Notes: a model not told the origin generated them from the sequence alone. Shown: positions 44,000-53,397, counted from the first letter of the stretch. The stretch is DNA of 64,000 nt from Verrucomicrobiota bacterium (GCA_003218375.1 QHNH01000019.1:100494-164493), one strand, 5' to 3'. Translations and numbers: made by a program.

Positions 44000-45018
44000 T
44001 CCTCGGTTGCCGTTCCCCAGGCCCGTAATCGGCTCACGCCTCCATCGGGATAGATGTTCAAACGGAGGTGGGTGCAGTCAGCGACAGAGGAAAGTTCTTT
44101 CTCGAAGAAGTGCCGCGTGTCCGCCTGCAACTTGGTTTTGGGAAGGATCTCGCCCCAGCGCGTATCAGAACCAGTCAGCTCGTCGATTGATGCGCCGGGC
44201 GCGACGCAGCCTTCGATCGAGCACATATCAGGGTAGTTTCCCTTGAAGTGATTGGTGTCGACTTCAACTTTTCGGATCGTTCCCGGCCTTCCGAGTTTCA
44301 AGATGATCCAATCGTATCCGGGACCGCGCCGGCGTTTCGTTTCCCATCCGTCGCCCATGTTCTCGGAACGGCCGGGCATGATCAGGTTGTTCATCGAGCT
44401 GAAAAACATGTCGCTGCAGGCGAGGGGCACTCCGCCGTTTTCGATCGCGGCCAGGTCGACGAGTTCGCCGGCCTTCAGTTTGCTCCAGTCGGGAACGACG
44501 ATTCCGTAGACGCGAAGGCGCGCTACGCCGCCGTCCGGGATAATATTCAAGCGGAGATGGGTCCAGGTCTGGTCGCTCGTGATCGCAAACAGGTTTTGTG
44601 ATCCGGGGTCCAACGGTGATTTCTCAAGGATCGGGGTCCAGGAGAGTCCTTCGACCGCGCTGGCATCACTGGGAAAACCATTCGTCAGGCAGAGCGCATC
44701 GAGGGACGCGAACGGCGGATGATTGCCGAGGAAATGATTCGTGTCGATATCGGCCTGTTTGATGATGCCGCGCAGTCCCAGTTGAATGACACACCAATCA
44801 TGTCCTTGGGTGCGACGGCGGCGGGTCTCCCATCCATCCATCCATTTGCCGCGGTCGGTGTACTTATCGGCGATGAAGATGCCCCGGCCGGGCTTCAGGA
44901 GATTTTCTTTCTCCGCGAAGAATTCATCGTTGGCGACGAGGGCGACGCCGCCGATGCGCTCAGCCGCGAGATCAACGAGACCGGGGGGCGGCGATACTCG
45001 CGCATCAGATGCGCTCAT
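43993..45018 (-). CDS. alc: Allantoicase
   Basis: 341 residues made of two homologous jelly-roll halves. It cleaves allantoate to ureidoglycolate plus urea. Each half carries the repeated motifs 'GWETRRRRTQGHDWCVIQLG' / 'GWETKRRRGPGYDWIILKLG', 'DTNHFLGNHP' / 'DTNHFKGNYP' and 'THLRLNIIPDGGVARLRVYG' / 'THLRLNIYPDGGVSRLRAWG'. ATG 45018 was chosen; codons upstream (LELGAWNFEL) are translated repeat DNA. Word-like inverted arrays flank it on both sides (43877-43999 and 45020-45148) and supply its stop codon. Confidence 0.94.
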   Translation of the reverse strand: MSASDARVSPPPGLVDLAAERIGGVALVANDEFFAEKENLLKPGRGIFIADKYTDRGKWMDGWETRRRRTQGHDWCVIQLGLRGIIKQADIDTNHFLGNHPPFASLDALCLTNGFPSDASAVEGLSWTPILEKSPLDPGSQNLFAITSDQTWTHLRLNIIPDGGVARLRVYGIVVPDWSKLKAGELVDLAAIENGGVPLACSDMFFSSMNNLIMPGRSENMGDGWETKRRRGPGYDWIILKLGRPGTIRKVEVDTNHFKGNYPDMCSIEGCVAPGASIDELTGSDTRWGEILPKTKLQADTRHFFEKELSSVADCTHLRLNIYPDGGVSRLRAWGTATEEK

Positions 45019-45019
45019 A

Positions 45020-45148
45020 AGCTCGAAATTCCAAGCTCCAAGCTCCAGAGAAATTCGAAGCTCCAAACACCAAAACGACGCCCGAACAAAATTTGGAGCT
45101 TGGTGCTTGGTGCTTCTCTGGAGCTTGGAGCTTGGTGCTTCATCCTAG
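45020..45148. repeat. Inverted 'CCAAGCTCCAAG' array between uraH and alc
   Basis: AAGCTCCAA-type words on the left and TTGGAGCTTGG words on the right, with about 25 bases between. It ends inside or next to the uraH stop. It is related to 10926-10980 and 32927-33078. Confidence 0.8.
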
Positions 45149-45471
45149 CTGCCGCGATACGTGCTATACGCCCAGGGCGAGACGAGCAGCGGGACGTGAT
45201 ATTTCGCCGCAGCGTCGGAGATCACGAAGCGAACCGGAACCCGGTCGAGGAAGCGCCGCTCGCCGAAATAATCGCCGACGAAAAAAATGAGCTCATAGTT
45301 TCCAGTCGCCAATTCGTTGCCCGCGAGCAACGGAGCTTCCGTGCGGCCGTCCGCGTTCGTCTCCACCGTCTTGATCAGCTTCGATTGGTCGCGCGACCAG
45401 AGCTCAATCTTCATTCCCGCGGCGGGAATGCCGCGCATCGTATCGAGGACGTGAGTAGTCAGGCTATTCAT
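45145..45471 (-). CDS. uraH: 5-hydroxyisourate hydrolase
   Basis: 108 residues, the usual size. It is a transthyretin-like protein that opens 5-hydroxyisourate, the uricase product. Signatures are '[17 protein letters not shown]' at the N-terminus, '[15 protein letters not shown]' near the end, and the diagnostic C-terminal tetrapeptide YRGS. ATG 45471 was chosen because it begins the family motif; it lies within the end of uraD (8-base overlap). Confidence 0.95.
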   Translation of the reverse strand: MNSLTTHVLDTMRGIPAAGMKIELWSRDQSKLIKTVETNADGRTEAPLLAGNELATGNYELIFFVGDYFGERRFLDRVPVRFVISDAAAKYHVPLLVSPWAYSTYRGS

Positions 45472-45961
45472 GGACGAGGTCCTGTAAGCGCAGCTCGGCA
45501 ATTTTTGAGATTTCCTGCAGGGCGGTTTCCATTTCCTGTTGTCGGGAATTGCGCAGACGAACGGGAAAGGCCTGCGCGATCGCTTCCTTCTTATTCAATC
45601 GCGCGCAGATGACGAAGGGAAATCCGAAGCGCTCCCGATATTGCCGGTTGTATTCGCGAAACTGGGCTGCCTCGTCGGCGTGGACATCTTGAAGTCCAGC
45701 GCTGGCCTGTTCCGCCCGGGACGCCGCGGTGAGATGAGCGTCGCCGATCAAATCCGGATGGGCGCGGATGAGAGCTAATTTTTCCTCGTCACTGGCTTTG
45801 GCCACGGTGGCGATGAGGGCGGCCTGGAGGGAGTCGCGCGAGGCGAAGGGACGCTGGGCCGCGGTCCGCGCCGCGATCCAAGGCGAATGTTCGAAGACCG
45901 GCCCGACGAGGCGGGTGAATTCCGCGCCATCGAGCGCATTCAACTCCGCGAGCTTTGGCAT
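45464..45961 (-). CDS. uraD: 2-oxo-4-hydroxy-4-carboxy-5-ureidoimidazoline decarboxylase
   Basis: 165 residues. It decarboxylates OHCU to S-allantoin, the step after UraH. '[10 protein letters not shown]' carries the catalytic His and '[14 protein letters not shown]' the second family signature. It is the first gene of the leftward purine operon; the start lies only 37 bases from the start of the rightward uricase gene, so the two operons share a very short divergent promoter region. Confidence 0.95.
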   Translation of the reverse strand: MPKLAELNALDGAEFTRLVGPVFEHSPWIAARTAAQRPFASRDSLQAALIATVAKASDEEKLALIRAHPDLIGDAHLTAASRAEQASAGLQDVHADEAAQFREYNRQYRERFGFPFVICARLNKKEAIAQAFPVRLRNSRQQEMETALQEISKIAELRLQDLVHE

Positions 45962-45998
45962 CGCGTTATCGGAGTAAATGAATTAACCCTGAGGCGCA
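45962..45998. promoter_or_regulatory. Short divergent intergenic region of the purine cluster
   Basis: Only 37 bases separate uraD and uricase starts. GAGGCG six bases before the uricase ATG is its ribosome-binding site. Promoters must overlap the gene starts; no clear operator palindrome is visible. Confidence 0.45.
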
Positions 45999-46844
45999 AT
46001 GGCGAAACTGACCGGTCATCGTTACGGCAAGGCCCGGGTCCGGGTGATGAAGATTCTGCGCGAGGGTCCGGTTCACACCCTCAAGGACCTCGAAGTCGCG
46101 GCCTACCTGAAGGGAGATTTCGCTTCGTCCTATACGAGCGGCGACAACAGCAAGGTGGTAGCGACCGATACAATCAAGAACACGATCAACGTTTTTGCCC
46201 AGCAGCATCTCGCGGAGGAACTCGAGCGGTTCGGCCTGATCCTGGGCGAGCATTTTCTTACCCGTTACGAACAGGTGCGCGAAGCGGAAATCCAGATCTC
46301 CGAGCGCCGCTGGGAAAGGTTGAAGGTGGATGGCGCGCCGCATCCGCACTCGTTCGCCGCCGGCGGTGAAGGTCGAACGTTTACGCGCGTAACTTGCAAC
46401 AGCTCGGAAAAAACGATCCGCTCAGGCGTTCGCGACCTGGTCATTCTCAAGTCCACCGGCTCCGGGTTCGAGAATTATCCGAAGGACGAATTCACGACGT
46501 TGCCCGAGACCGCGGACCGAATCCTGGCGACATCGTTCAGCGCGACCTGGACTTTCCAAGATCAGCCGGACCATTACGGCCGGGCCAATGACGCGATCCT
46601 GAGCGCGATGCTGAAAGTGTTCGCGAACAACTTCAGTCCGTCGGCGCAAACCACCTTGTTCCAGATGGGCGAAGCGGCGCTGGCGGCTTGCCTGGAGATT
46701 TCGAAACTCGACCTGGCGATGCCAAACAAACATTGCCTGCTCATCAACCTGGCGCCCTTTGGTCTCGAGAATAACAACGAGGTGTTCGTCCCGACCGACG
46801 AACCACATGGCGACATCACGGCGACCGTGATGCGAGATGACTGA
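45999..46844 (+). CDS. uaZ: Urate oxidase (uricase)
   Basis: 281 residues, cofactor-free T-fold enzyme oxidising urate to 5-hydroxyisourate. 'YGKARVRVMKI' holds the catalytic Lys/Thr region, 'TDTIKNTINVFAQQH' the conserved 'ATDTIKNT' stretch, and 'LKSTGSGFENYPKDEFTTLP' is the hallmark for substrate binding. The C-terminal 'NKHCLLINLAPFGLENNNEV' is also typical. The stop overlaps the xdhC start by 8 bases, so uricase and the molybdenum-cofactor chaperone form one rightward unit. Confidence 0.96.
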   Translation: MAKLTGHRYGKARVRVMKILREGPVHTLKDLEVAAYLKGDFASSYTSGDNSKVVATDTIKNTINVFAQQHLAEELERFGLILGEHFLTRYEQVREAEIQISERRWERLKVDGAPHPHSFAAGGEGRTFTRVTCNSSEKTIRSGVRDLVILKSTGSGFENYPKDEFTTLPETADRILATSFSATWTFQDQPDHYGRANDAILSAMLKVFANNFSPSAQTTLFQMGEAALAACLEISKLDLAMPNKHCLLINLAPFGLENNNEVFVPTDEPHGDITATVMRDD

Positions 46845-47643
46845 GGCACTCGTCACTGAACTGATCGCGGCGCGAGAAGCCCGGAAGCCTTTCGCCGTGG
46901 TCACGGTGGCGGCCACCACCGGTTCCGTGCCTCGCGCCGCAGGCTCGAAGATGCTGGTTTATGCCGATGGTAAAATCAGCGGGACGATCGGCGGCGGGAA
47001 GTTCGAGGCGCTGGTCATCGCCGACGCGCAGGCGAGCATGCGAGAGAAGAAACCGTTGCTCAAAACGTATCCGCTTCGCGAGGGCTCGACTGATTCCTTC
47101 GGGGCAATTTGCGGCGGTGATGTCACGGTCTTCATTGAGCCGCAAGCCGTGCGTGAAGCTTTGTACCTGGTCGGCGCCGGACATTGCGCGAACGCGATTG
47201 CGAAGCTGGCGCACGAATGCGGGCTTTACGTCAGCGTGATCGACGATCGGGTCGAATTGCTTGCCGACCTGCCGCCGGCTATTGGGCGCGTCTCCGATTT
47301 GTCGCCGGTAGATTTCATCGCGGCGCACCGATGGCAGAGCGACGAAGCGCTCGTCCTGGTAAGTCGCAACCACGAAATCGATCGCGAAGCCTTGGGCGCC
47401 GCCATCGAGCAAACTGGCGCCGGCTATATCGGCATGATCGGCAGCCGGCGAAAAGTCTGGCACGTTTTCGATCGCCTTCGGGAACGTGGCGTTTCCGCGG
47501 AGAAGTTATCGCGCGTTTACGCGCCGCTCGGATTGGACATCGGCGCGGACTCGCCCGCGGAGATCGCCGTCAGCACCATCGCAGAGGTCCTGGCTGTTCT
47601 GCGCCAGCGAACGGCGAAACATTTACGCATGGAAGGCAAGTGA
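46837..47643 (+). CDS. xdhC: Xanthine dehydrogenase accessory protein XdhC
   Basis: 268 residues. It binds molybdenum cofactor and inserts the sulfurated form into xanthine dehydrogenase. N-terminal 'VTVAATTGSVPRAAGSKM' and 'GTIGGGKFEALVI' form the XdhC/CoxI domain; 'FGAICGGDVTVFIEP' carries the conserved Cys; the C-terminal Rossmann domain has 'YLVGAGHCANAIAKLA' and 'GYIGMIGSRRKVWHV'. Its partner enzyme lies on the other strand of the same cluster. Confidence 0.95.
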   Translation: MTEALVTELIAAREARKPFAVVTVAATTGSVPRAAGSKMLVYADGKISGTIGGGKFEALVIADAQASMREKKPLLKTYPLREGSTDSFGAICGGDVTVFIEPQAVREALYLVGAGHCANAIAKLAHECGLYVSVIDDRVELLADLPPAIGRVSDLSPVDFIAAHRWQSDEALVLVSRNHEIDREALGAAIEQTGAGYIGMIGSRRKVWHVFDRLRERGVSAEKLSRVYAPLGLDIGADSPAEIAVSTIAEVLAVLRQRTAKHLRMEGK

Positions 47644-47750
47644 CATTGCCAGCGCGCAAGGAAATTCATCTCGCTCGTTGAACTGACGTTGCTTTACGGT
47701 AGCGATTGATAGGCAACGCAGATCGTGGATCGCGGGAGAAAGGAATCGAT

Positions 47751-47975
47751 ATGGCAGAGGAACGGAAGTGGGGAAAATGGGATGGACCGGAAAAGCCTGA
47801 GGGAGCCGGAGCGATGGGTTGCGCCGAGCCGCCATCGGTCAATGAAGCCGAAGGTCGGAGCCGACAATTTGTGGTGACGTGTTTCAACTGCGGCGCCCAT
47901 TCCTACATCGGCGGCGATTGGAAATGGTTCACGTGTTGGAAATGCGGGGCCACGAGTTCGGAAATGGTGGCATAG
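47751..47975 (+). CDS. Small zinc-ribbon protein
   Basis: 74 residues. 'CFNCGAHSYIGGDWKWFTCW' followed by KCG shows two CxxC knuckles 16 residues apart, a zinc ribbon. The N-terminal half is charged and probably unstructured. GGAGAAAGGA lies 7 bases before the ATG. Function unknown. Confidence 0.65.
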   Translation: MAEERKWGKWDGPEKPEGAGAMGCAEPPSVNEAEGRSRQFVVTCFNCGAHSYIGGDWKWFTCWKCGATSSEMVA

Positions 47976-48012
47976 AAGAAAGTAGAAAGGCGAAAGTAGG
48001 AAGCAGAAAAAA

Positions 48013-48777
48013 TTACTCGCCCGGGAGCCAGGCGTGGTCCTGCCACCAGGCGGCGAGGGAGTCGTTGCTGCCACGGAAAATGTTGCGCTCGGCGCGGGCA
48101 ATGTTGGCGGCGCGAATGGGATAAGCGGAGCGAGGCCGCAAGTCGCACTTGCCGTCGCCGGTGTATTGCCAGAGGCGCCAGTTGGTCCAGGGCGAAGTCG
48201 CGGTGGGTTGATAGTGGTAGTTCGCGATCCAGAGCCAACAGTTGCCTAAGACCGCCTTATCCGCGCGACTGACCCCGGGGGCATTCATCACAGCGCGGAG
48301 CCGGTTCTCGCTGCCATAGACGCCGGGATATTTTCCGGTCCGCTGTTTGATGCGCTCGACGAAACGCGCGGCCTGATCCACGCGCATGGTGCCCCCGGGA
48401 TAGTGCCCGTTCTTTTCGAAATCGAGCACGAGCAGGACGCCGCTCGGTTGAATGGCAGGTCCGCGCCAGTTCGCCTGCACGACGCTGAGAAAATGCTCGG
48501 CCTGGCGAATGGGATCGGTGGCGTCGCCGAAATGGTAGGCGCCCCAGAGCAATCCGGCCCGCGTCGCCGCGGTCTGCCGGGTGCCGTAATAAGCATCGCG
48601 ATCGAACCGCGGATAAGTCGCTTCGTGAATGACGCCGACAATTCCTTCCCGTTTCATTCCCTGGAAATCGACCCGCATCAAATCGTAATGCGACAAGTTC
48701 ACGACGCTGTTTCCGGCGAAGGCCGGAGTAACGAGCGCGGCCAGGAGGAGCGAAACGCGAACGGCAAAAAATCTCAT
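48013..48777 (-). CDS. Secreted glycoside hydrolase family 25 lysozyme
   Basis: 254 residues. A signal peptide ('RFFAVRVSLLLAALVTPAFA') precedes a GH25 muramidase barrel: 'NLSHYDLMRVDFQGMK' near the start, 'GLLWGAYHF', and the catalytic pair in 'LLVLDFEKNG' (DxE). It ends with 'LWQYTGDG', the typical GH25 C-terminal motif. It cleaves the beta-1,4 bond between MurNAc and GlcNAc in peptidoglycan, in the periplasm or outside. ATG 48777 is the signal-peptide start. Confidence 0.88.
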   Translation of the reverse strand: MRFFAVRVSLLLAALVTPAFAGNSVVNLSHYDLMRVDFQGMKREGIVGVIHEATYPRFDRDAYYGTRQTAATRAGLLWGAYHFGDATDPIRQAEHFLSVVQANWRGPAIQPSGVLLVLDFEKNGHYPGGTMRVDQAARFVERIKQRTGKYPGVYGSENRLRAVMNAPGVSRADKAVLGNCWLWIANYHYQPTATSPWTNWRLWQYTGDGKCDLRPRSAYPIRAANIARAERNIFRGSNDSLAAWWQDHAWLPGE

Positions 48778-48841
48778 CGCGCGGACGATAACTGGAGGCG
48801 CGAAGCTCACAAACGGAAACGAGAAGTTTGTGGTTACACGA

Positions 48842-50479
48842 TCATGATCCGCCTTCGGACAACGGCGGATCGGATCGACGACTCGAAGGGTTTCCGCGGA
48901 TCAAGAGCAGGGCGGTGATGGCGCTGGCGAAAGCGAGCGCAGCGCCGGTAAGCATGATGCCGCGAAAGCCATCGACGAAAGCGAGGTCGATGGTGCTCCG
49001 CATGAGCGTTCGCTCTCGCGGCGGCACCGATTCGGGAAGATCGATTCCCGCCAAACGGTTGCGTTGCGTGTCGACGGATTGCCGAAGAGATGGGGTGACA
49101 TCCACGTTGGCGAGACGACGAGTAAGCGACCGGTCAAAAATGGAAAAGACGGCGATGCCCAGGACGGCAATCGCGAGCAAGCCGGCGGCTCTCGAAACGG
49201 CGTTGTTGATTCCGGAGGCCACTCCGGCCCGATCGCCGCTCACGGAACTCATGACGGTGGTGGTCAACGGGGCGACGCTTATCGCCATTCCGATTCCGAG
49301 AAGAACGACAGCGGGAAAGAATGTCTGCCAATAAGTGCCGCCGACCCTCGGCAAAGCGAAGAGGGCAAAGCCGGCCGCTGCAATCACGGGCCCGACGACG
49401 AGCGGGTTCCGAGCGCCATACTTTTGGACGAGCGCGCCCGACCAGCGCGAGAGCAGGAACATGATGAGAATGAACGGCAGCAAAGCCGCGCCGGCGGCAG
49501 TGGGACTGTATCGTTGCACCTGAATCAAATTGAGCGGCAGGAAAAACATTGTCCCGCCGAGCGCGCCGTAGAGGAGAAATGTCAGCAGATTCGCGCCGGT
49601 GAAAGTGCGCGACCGAAAGAGCGTGAGCGGCAGCATCGGATTTTCACGGCGCGCTTCGAGAACGACAAAAAGCGCCAGGAAAACAATTGCGCTAATGAGC
49701 GCGGCGCAAACCCACGGATGTGCGAAACCGCGCGAGGACGATTCGATCAAGCCGTAAATGAGCGCGCCCAACCCGAGCGTGGCAAGAATTGCACCCGGCC
49801 AGTCGAGACGCCCTTTTGTGGGGCTCGAGCTCTCCGGCACATGCCGTAACGAAATCACGATAACGAGAATCGCGACCGGGATGTTGATGAAGAAAACGGC
49901 TCGCCAAGAAACGGTCTCGACCAGCCATCCGCCGAGCACTGGACCGATCGCTGTCGTGATCGCGCTAAAACCGGACCAGGTTCCGATGGCGCGGCCGCGA
50001 TCTTCTTCCGCGAAGGAATTGCTGATGATCGCCAGGCTTCCCGGAACGAGCAACGCCGCGCCTATTCCCTGGATGGCACGAGCTGCGATCAATTGTCCGA
50101 TGTCGGGCGCGAGGCCGCACCAGGCGGAAGCGGCGGCGAAAATTACGATGCCCGTGACGAAGATTCGACGGCGCCCGTAGCGATCCCCGAGCGAACCGCC
50201 GACGAGCAGCAGCGCGGCGAGGAAGAGCGAATAAGCTTCGATGACCCATTGGACGCCGACGACCGTGGCCTGCAGATTCTTTTGCAGCGCTGGCAGCGCC
50301 ACATTCACCACCGTGCCGTCGATAAAGGCGAGACAGGAGCCGAGGATGGTCGCAGCGAGGACCCATTTTTCGGATGATTTCGGGCACGGCACCGCAACCG
50401 GAGCCGAATGGACCACGCCATCGTCACAGGGTTCTCGAATCAAGTTCGTCATCGTGGCCGTGACTCGCTTCCAGGACAA
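48842..50479 (-). CDS. DHA2-family drug:proton antiporter (EmrB/QacA type, 14 membrane segments)
   Basis: 545 residues. 'ATILGSCLAFIDGTVVNVAL' is the DHA2 helix-1 signature, 'GGSLGDRYGRRRIFVTGI' is MFS motif A, and 'SGFSAITTAIGPVLGGWLVE' is the antiporter motif C. Fourteen hydrophobic segments fit multidrug efflux. A hydrophilic stretch before the last segment ('RRLANVDVTPSLRQ') is periplasmic. No MFP partner (EmrA) or regulator is adjacent. Start uncertain: a second Met lies nine residues in. Confidence 0.9.
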   Translation of the reverse strand: MSWKRVTATMTNLIREPCDDGVVHSAPVAVPCPKSSEKWVLAATILGSCLAFIDGTVVNVALPALQKNLQATVVGVQWVIEAYSLFLAALLLVGGSLGDRYGRRRIFVTGIVIFAAASAWCGLAPDIGQLIAARAIQGIGAALLVPGSLAIISNSFAEEDRGRAIGTWSGFSAITTAIGPVLGGWLVETVSWRAVFFINIPVAILVIVISLRHVPESSSPTKGRLDWPGAILATLGLGALIYGLIESSSRGFAHPWVCAALISAIVFLALFVVLEARRENPMLPLTLFRSRTFTGANLLTFLLYGALGGTMFFLPLNLIQVQRYSPTAAGAALLPFILIMFLLSRWSGALVQKYGARNPLVVGPVIAAAGFALFALPRVGGTYWQTFFPAVVLLGIGMAISVAPLTTTVMSSVSGDRAGVASGINNAVSRAAGLLAIAVLGIAVFSIFDRSLTRRLANVDVTPSLRQSVDTQRNRLAGIDLPESVPPRERTLMRSTIDLAFVDGFRGIMLTGAALAFASAITALLLIRGNPSSRRSDPPLSEGGS

Positions 50480-50521
50480 GTTCTAGTGCAACGCCGGAGG
50501 ATCGATTAGAATTCCGAGCGA

Positions 50522-50603
50522 GCCAGGGTGGCGAAATTGGCAGACGCGCCAGACTTAGGATCTGGTGGAGCAATCCTTAGGGGTTCGAGTCCCCTCCCTG
50601 GCA
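50522..50603 (+). tRNA. tRNA-Leu (anticodon UAG)
   Basis: Acceptor stem GCCAGGG/CCCTGGC with discriminator A. Anticodon stem CCAGA/TCTGG holds the loop CTTAGGA, giving anticodon TAG. There is a class II variable arm, and the T arm has GGTTCGAGTCC. CCA is not encoded. Confidence 0.96.
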
Positions 50604-50650
50604 ATTTCGGAGCGAGGGTGGAGGATGGAAGATAGAGGATGGCAGTCGCG

Positions 50651-51235
50651 TTAAGGCTGGCCGCAGTATTTGAAGAGAAGAAGCTCGGCTCGCGAATTCT
50701 CGGCGAAATAAAAGCGGATGGCGCCGTCGCGGCCAGGGAAATCGCGGGGGACGGCGGAGCTGGTGCGCATGCTGTGGACTTGGTGGATGCCGAGGTGAGT
50801 GCGCACGTAAAGTTCGCCCCACGCTTCGATGAGGATGGCGCGACTGGTCTTTTCGGTCAGGAGAAGTTCCAGCGCGGGACGTTCGTACTCGACGTAGACG
50901 ACCGGCGAAGCGTTTTCGAGCGCGCGGTAGTCCAGGCCGGTTGACTTAAGCAAACCGGCGGCCGGTAATTCTTTCCAGGTCGAGATGACGATTCCGACGC
51001 GCATCCGGGGATCGAAACCAGCGGCGGCGGCATTTTGTCGCGAATGCGTGCTGAGCGAGATGCGGATCGGTTCGCCGCTGCCCGTACCGATCGTGATCCA
51101 GAAATGGTCGATGTTGGCCGGCTCGCGATCGACTTCAGCGGCGAAGGCGATGGGTGTGCCAGCGATATGAACGAGATCGCCATGGCTTAGCTCCGGATAG
51201 CTGTGCCGGCGTCGTTGCTTGTGTCGATGAGGCAA
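50651..51235 (-). CDS. Conserved hypothetical cytoplasmic protein
   Basis: About 194 residues, TTG start two bases after the phosphodiesterase stop, so the genes are co-transcribed. No signal peptide or membrane segment. It has a mixed alpha/beta pattern with 'HFWITIGTGSGEPIRISLS' and 'ILIEAWGELYVRTHLGIHQV'. I do not recognise the family. Confidence 0.6.
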   Translation of the reverse strand: MPHRHKQRRRHSYPELSHGDLVHIAGTPIAFAAEVDREPANIDHFWITIGTGSGEPIRISLSTHSRQNAAAAGFDPRMRVGIVISTWKELPAAGLLKSTGLDYRALENASPVVYVEYERPALELLLTEKTSRAILIEAWGELYVRTHLGIHQVHSMRTSSAVPRDFPGRDGAIRFYFAENSRAELLLFKYCGQP

Positions 51236-51237
51236 CT

Positions 51238-52818
51238 CTATTGTTTGTCGCTGGTTCGTGAGAACGCGCCGTTGCCTTCGTCGAAGTAAACGGTCTCACC
51301 GACGAGGGAGACGCGGAGGTACTGCTGCCATTCGCCGGAAGGAAATTTGCGGATCGCCTGGATCGTTTTGGTCAACGCCTCGGTCTTCGCGGCACGCTCT
51401 TCCATGCCTTCCATCAGGACACGGCCATCGAGTTTTTGCGGCGGCTCGATTCCAAGAATGCGGAGCACCGTCGGCGCGATATCGACATTGCTGCTGGGGA
51501 GAGTCGTCGCGACGTGCTCGCGAAAATCCGGGCCGGCAGCGATGAGCGTGTTGTGCACGTCGAACGCGCTCAACGTGGCGTGACTGCCTTCGCCGGGGCC
51601 GCGCGCGGAATCGGTGATGATCTGGCCTGGCACGCCGAACCGATTCGAGTTCTTGTTCCAACGCAGAGCCACCAATACGTCGGGGGCATCCGCGGTATTT
51701 GCGCGGACGGTTTCGAGCGGGAACGTGCCTTCGAATTTCTCGCGCGAGAAAATGACGCCGGCGAAATCGGAGTGTTGAAGCCATTCGGCCAGGCGACCGG
51801 CGACGGCGTGGTCGTGCTCGATCACATAGAAAAGGATCGTGCCGCCATTGCCGACAACCATGATCTGTCCGCGCTTCGGCGTTTCGCTAAAGGCGGCGGT
51901 GGCGTCGAAGCCGGCCTTGCGCAGCTCGGCCGGAAAATCGATCGCGCGCTCGATGGTGGAGAAGCCGTGATCGGAGACGACGAAGACGTCCGTGGTTTCC
52001 CGCGCCTTCTTTTTCTCGAGCGCTTCGAGAACGAGGGCCAGGTTGCGATCGGAGCTGCGAACAGCGGCGAGTGAAGGCTCGGCGCCCGGAGACTTTTCGT
52101 GCTGGGTAAGGTCCGGCTCGCTCAGCCATAAAAGCGAAAAGGCCGGCAGGCCATCGCGCCACATGATTTCGGTGAGGGCGCGGGTCGCATAAGTGTTGCG
52201 TTGCTCGCCCGTGTTTCCCGGCTCGGTCGGAAGCGGCCCGAGAAGACGGACGGTTTCTTCACGCAACGCGGCAGGCATGGGAGCGGCCGCGAATCTTACG
52301 AAATCCTTTAACGACGCGTTGCTCCATTCGGCGTGGCGATCATGGAGAAAGGCGACTGCTTTCGTCCCGACGATCGCGGTGCGCCGGCCCGCTCCGCGAA
52401 CAGTTTCAGCGATGGTGGGAGCGGCGATGTATTTTCCACCGGTGACTTCGTCCGCCTTCTTGATGATCGGCCACTCCGCGTTTTCGAACGGCTTGCTCGC
52501 TTCGATCGCCGGACGGAACTCGCGGTTGGCCAGGAGGCTATTGCGGTTCGGGTAAACGCCCGTCGCGATGGCCGCGCCGTTGACGTTCGTCGCTGTGATA
52601 TAAACGGAGTGATGTTGCTGAAACGTCACGCCTTCCTGCGCCAGCTTCCAGAGCGTTGGGGTGTTGCGCTCGGTGACGAAGTCCGGCCGCATCCCGTCCC
52701 ACACGAGCACGACGACATGGCGCTCACCCCGAGCAGCTTCTTTTTCGGAAAGTGCGATCGCCGGCAGGAAACAGGCGACCAAGGTCAGGGTGCGCGCAAA
52801 CGACATCGGTTTCTTCAT
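51238..52818 (-). CDS. Secreted type I phosphodiesterase/alkaline-phosphatase-fold protein
   Basis: 526 residues. Signal peptide ('LTLVACFLPAIALS'), then the alkaline phosphatase superfamily core: 'VVLVWDGMRPDFVTERNTPT' (first metal Asp), 'TATNVNGAAIATGVYP' (nucleophile Thr region), 'VVSDHGFSTIERA' (metal Asp-His) and 'DVHNTLIAAGP'. It probably hydrolyses phosphodiesters, pyrophosphates or a phospholipid headgroup in the periplasm. It is followed by the hypothetical gene at 50651 and preceded by VKOR. Confidence 0.87.
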   Translation of the reverse strand: MKKPMSFARTLTLVACFLPAIALSEKEAARGERHVVVLVWDGMRPDFVTERNTPTLWKLAQEGVTFQQHHSVYITATNVNGAAIATGVYPNRNSLLANREFRPAIEASKPFENAEWPIIKKADEVTGGKYIAAPTIAETVRGAGRRTAIVGTKAVAFLHDRHAEWSNASLKDFVRFAAAPMPAALREETVRLLGPLPTEPGNTGEQRNTYATRALTEIMWRDGLPAFSLLWLSEPDLTQHEKSPGAEPSLAAVRSSDRNLALVLEALEKKKARETTDVFVVSDHGFSTIERAIDFPAELRKAGFDATAAFSETPKRGQIMVVGNGGTILFYVIEHDHAVAGRLAEWLQHSDFAGVIFSREKFEGTFPLETVRANTADAPDVLVALRWNKNSNRFGVPGQIITDSARGPGEGSHATLSAFDVHNTLIAAGPDFREHVATTLPSSNVDIAPTVLRILGIEPPQKLDGRVLMEGMEERAAKTEALTKTIQAIRKFPSGEWQQYLRVSLVGETVYFDEGNGAFSRTSDKQ

Positions 52819-52823
52819 TTTAG

Positions 52824-53294
52824 TCAGCGAACGACTGGCGCGCGGTCGCGGAGAAGTGCGTTAGTAATCACGATCAAGGTAAGCACGGTAGTAACGCCTG
52901 CGGAAAACAAGCAGTAATCGCAGAACGCGTGCAGGACAAAAGCTTGAAGGTAGAGAAGCCAGAGCGTCGTGCCGAACATCAGGACGACAACGAGGGCAAA
53001 AAACGTCCCACACTTCGTATAACCAAAAGCCGCCAGGAGTGCCGCGCTAAAAGCGGTGAAGTAAGCAAAGGCGCCGAGAGCTGCCAAGGGAACCGGCCCC
53101 ATGGCCGCATACTTACTGCTAAGAACATCCTGGCAGCCGCTGGACGCGATACATTCCGCGGTCCGCCCGGTGAGATGTTCCACCGTGAGATAGATTCCGT
53201 CCGCCAGCCCAAGAAGCGCGATGATGGCAGCCACCGCATAAAGGCGTTTGCGCAACTTGTCGCGAGAGCTATCGGGCATGGCAGCGTTTTGCAT
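52824..53294 (-). CDS. Vitamin K epoxide reductase (VKOR) family protein
   Basis: 156 residues with four to five membrane helices. 'SSGCQDVLSSKYAAMGPVPL' carries the loop cysteine and the 'VLxSxYA' signature, and 'HAFCDYCLFSAG' the CxxC redox centre facing the quinone. Bacterial VKOR reoxidises periplasmic thiol oxidase and so drives disulfide bond formation in place of DsbB. No fused thioredoxin domain and no adjacent DsbA are visible. Met at residue 6 is an alternative start. Confidence 0.9.
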   Translation of the reverse strand: MQNAAMPDSSRDKLRKRLYAVAAIIALLGLADGIYLTVEHLTGRTAECIASSGCQDVLSSKYAAMGPVPLAALGAFAYFTAFSAALLAAFGYTKCGTFFALVVVLMFGTTLWLLYLQAFVLHAFCDYCLFSAGVTTVLTLIVITNALLRDRAPVVR

Positions 53295-53397
53295 TCTTGA
53301 TCAACGAAGTCTAACGCGGCGGCGCGATGATCAGGAAAGGAAAATAACGGCGCACGCGGTGAACAGTAAAATACTGCCTGGCTAGCCGGCAATTCGG

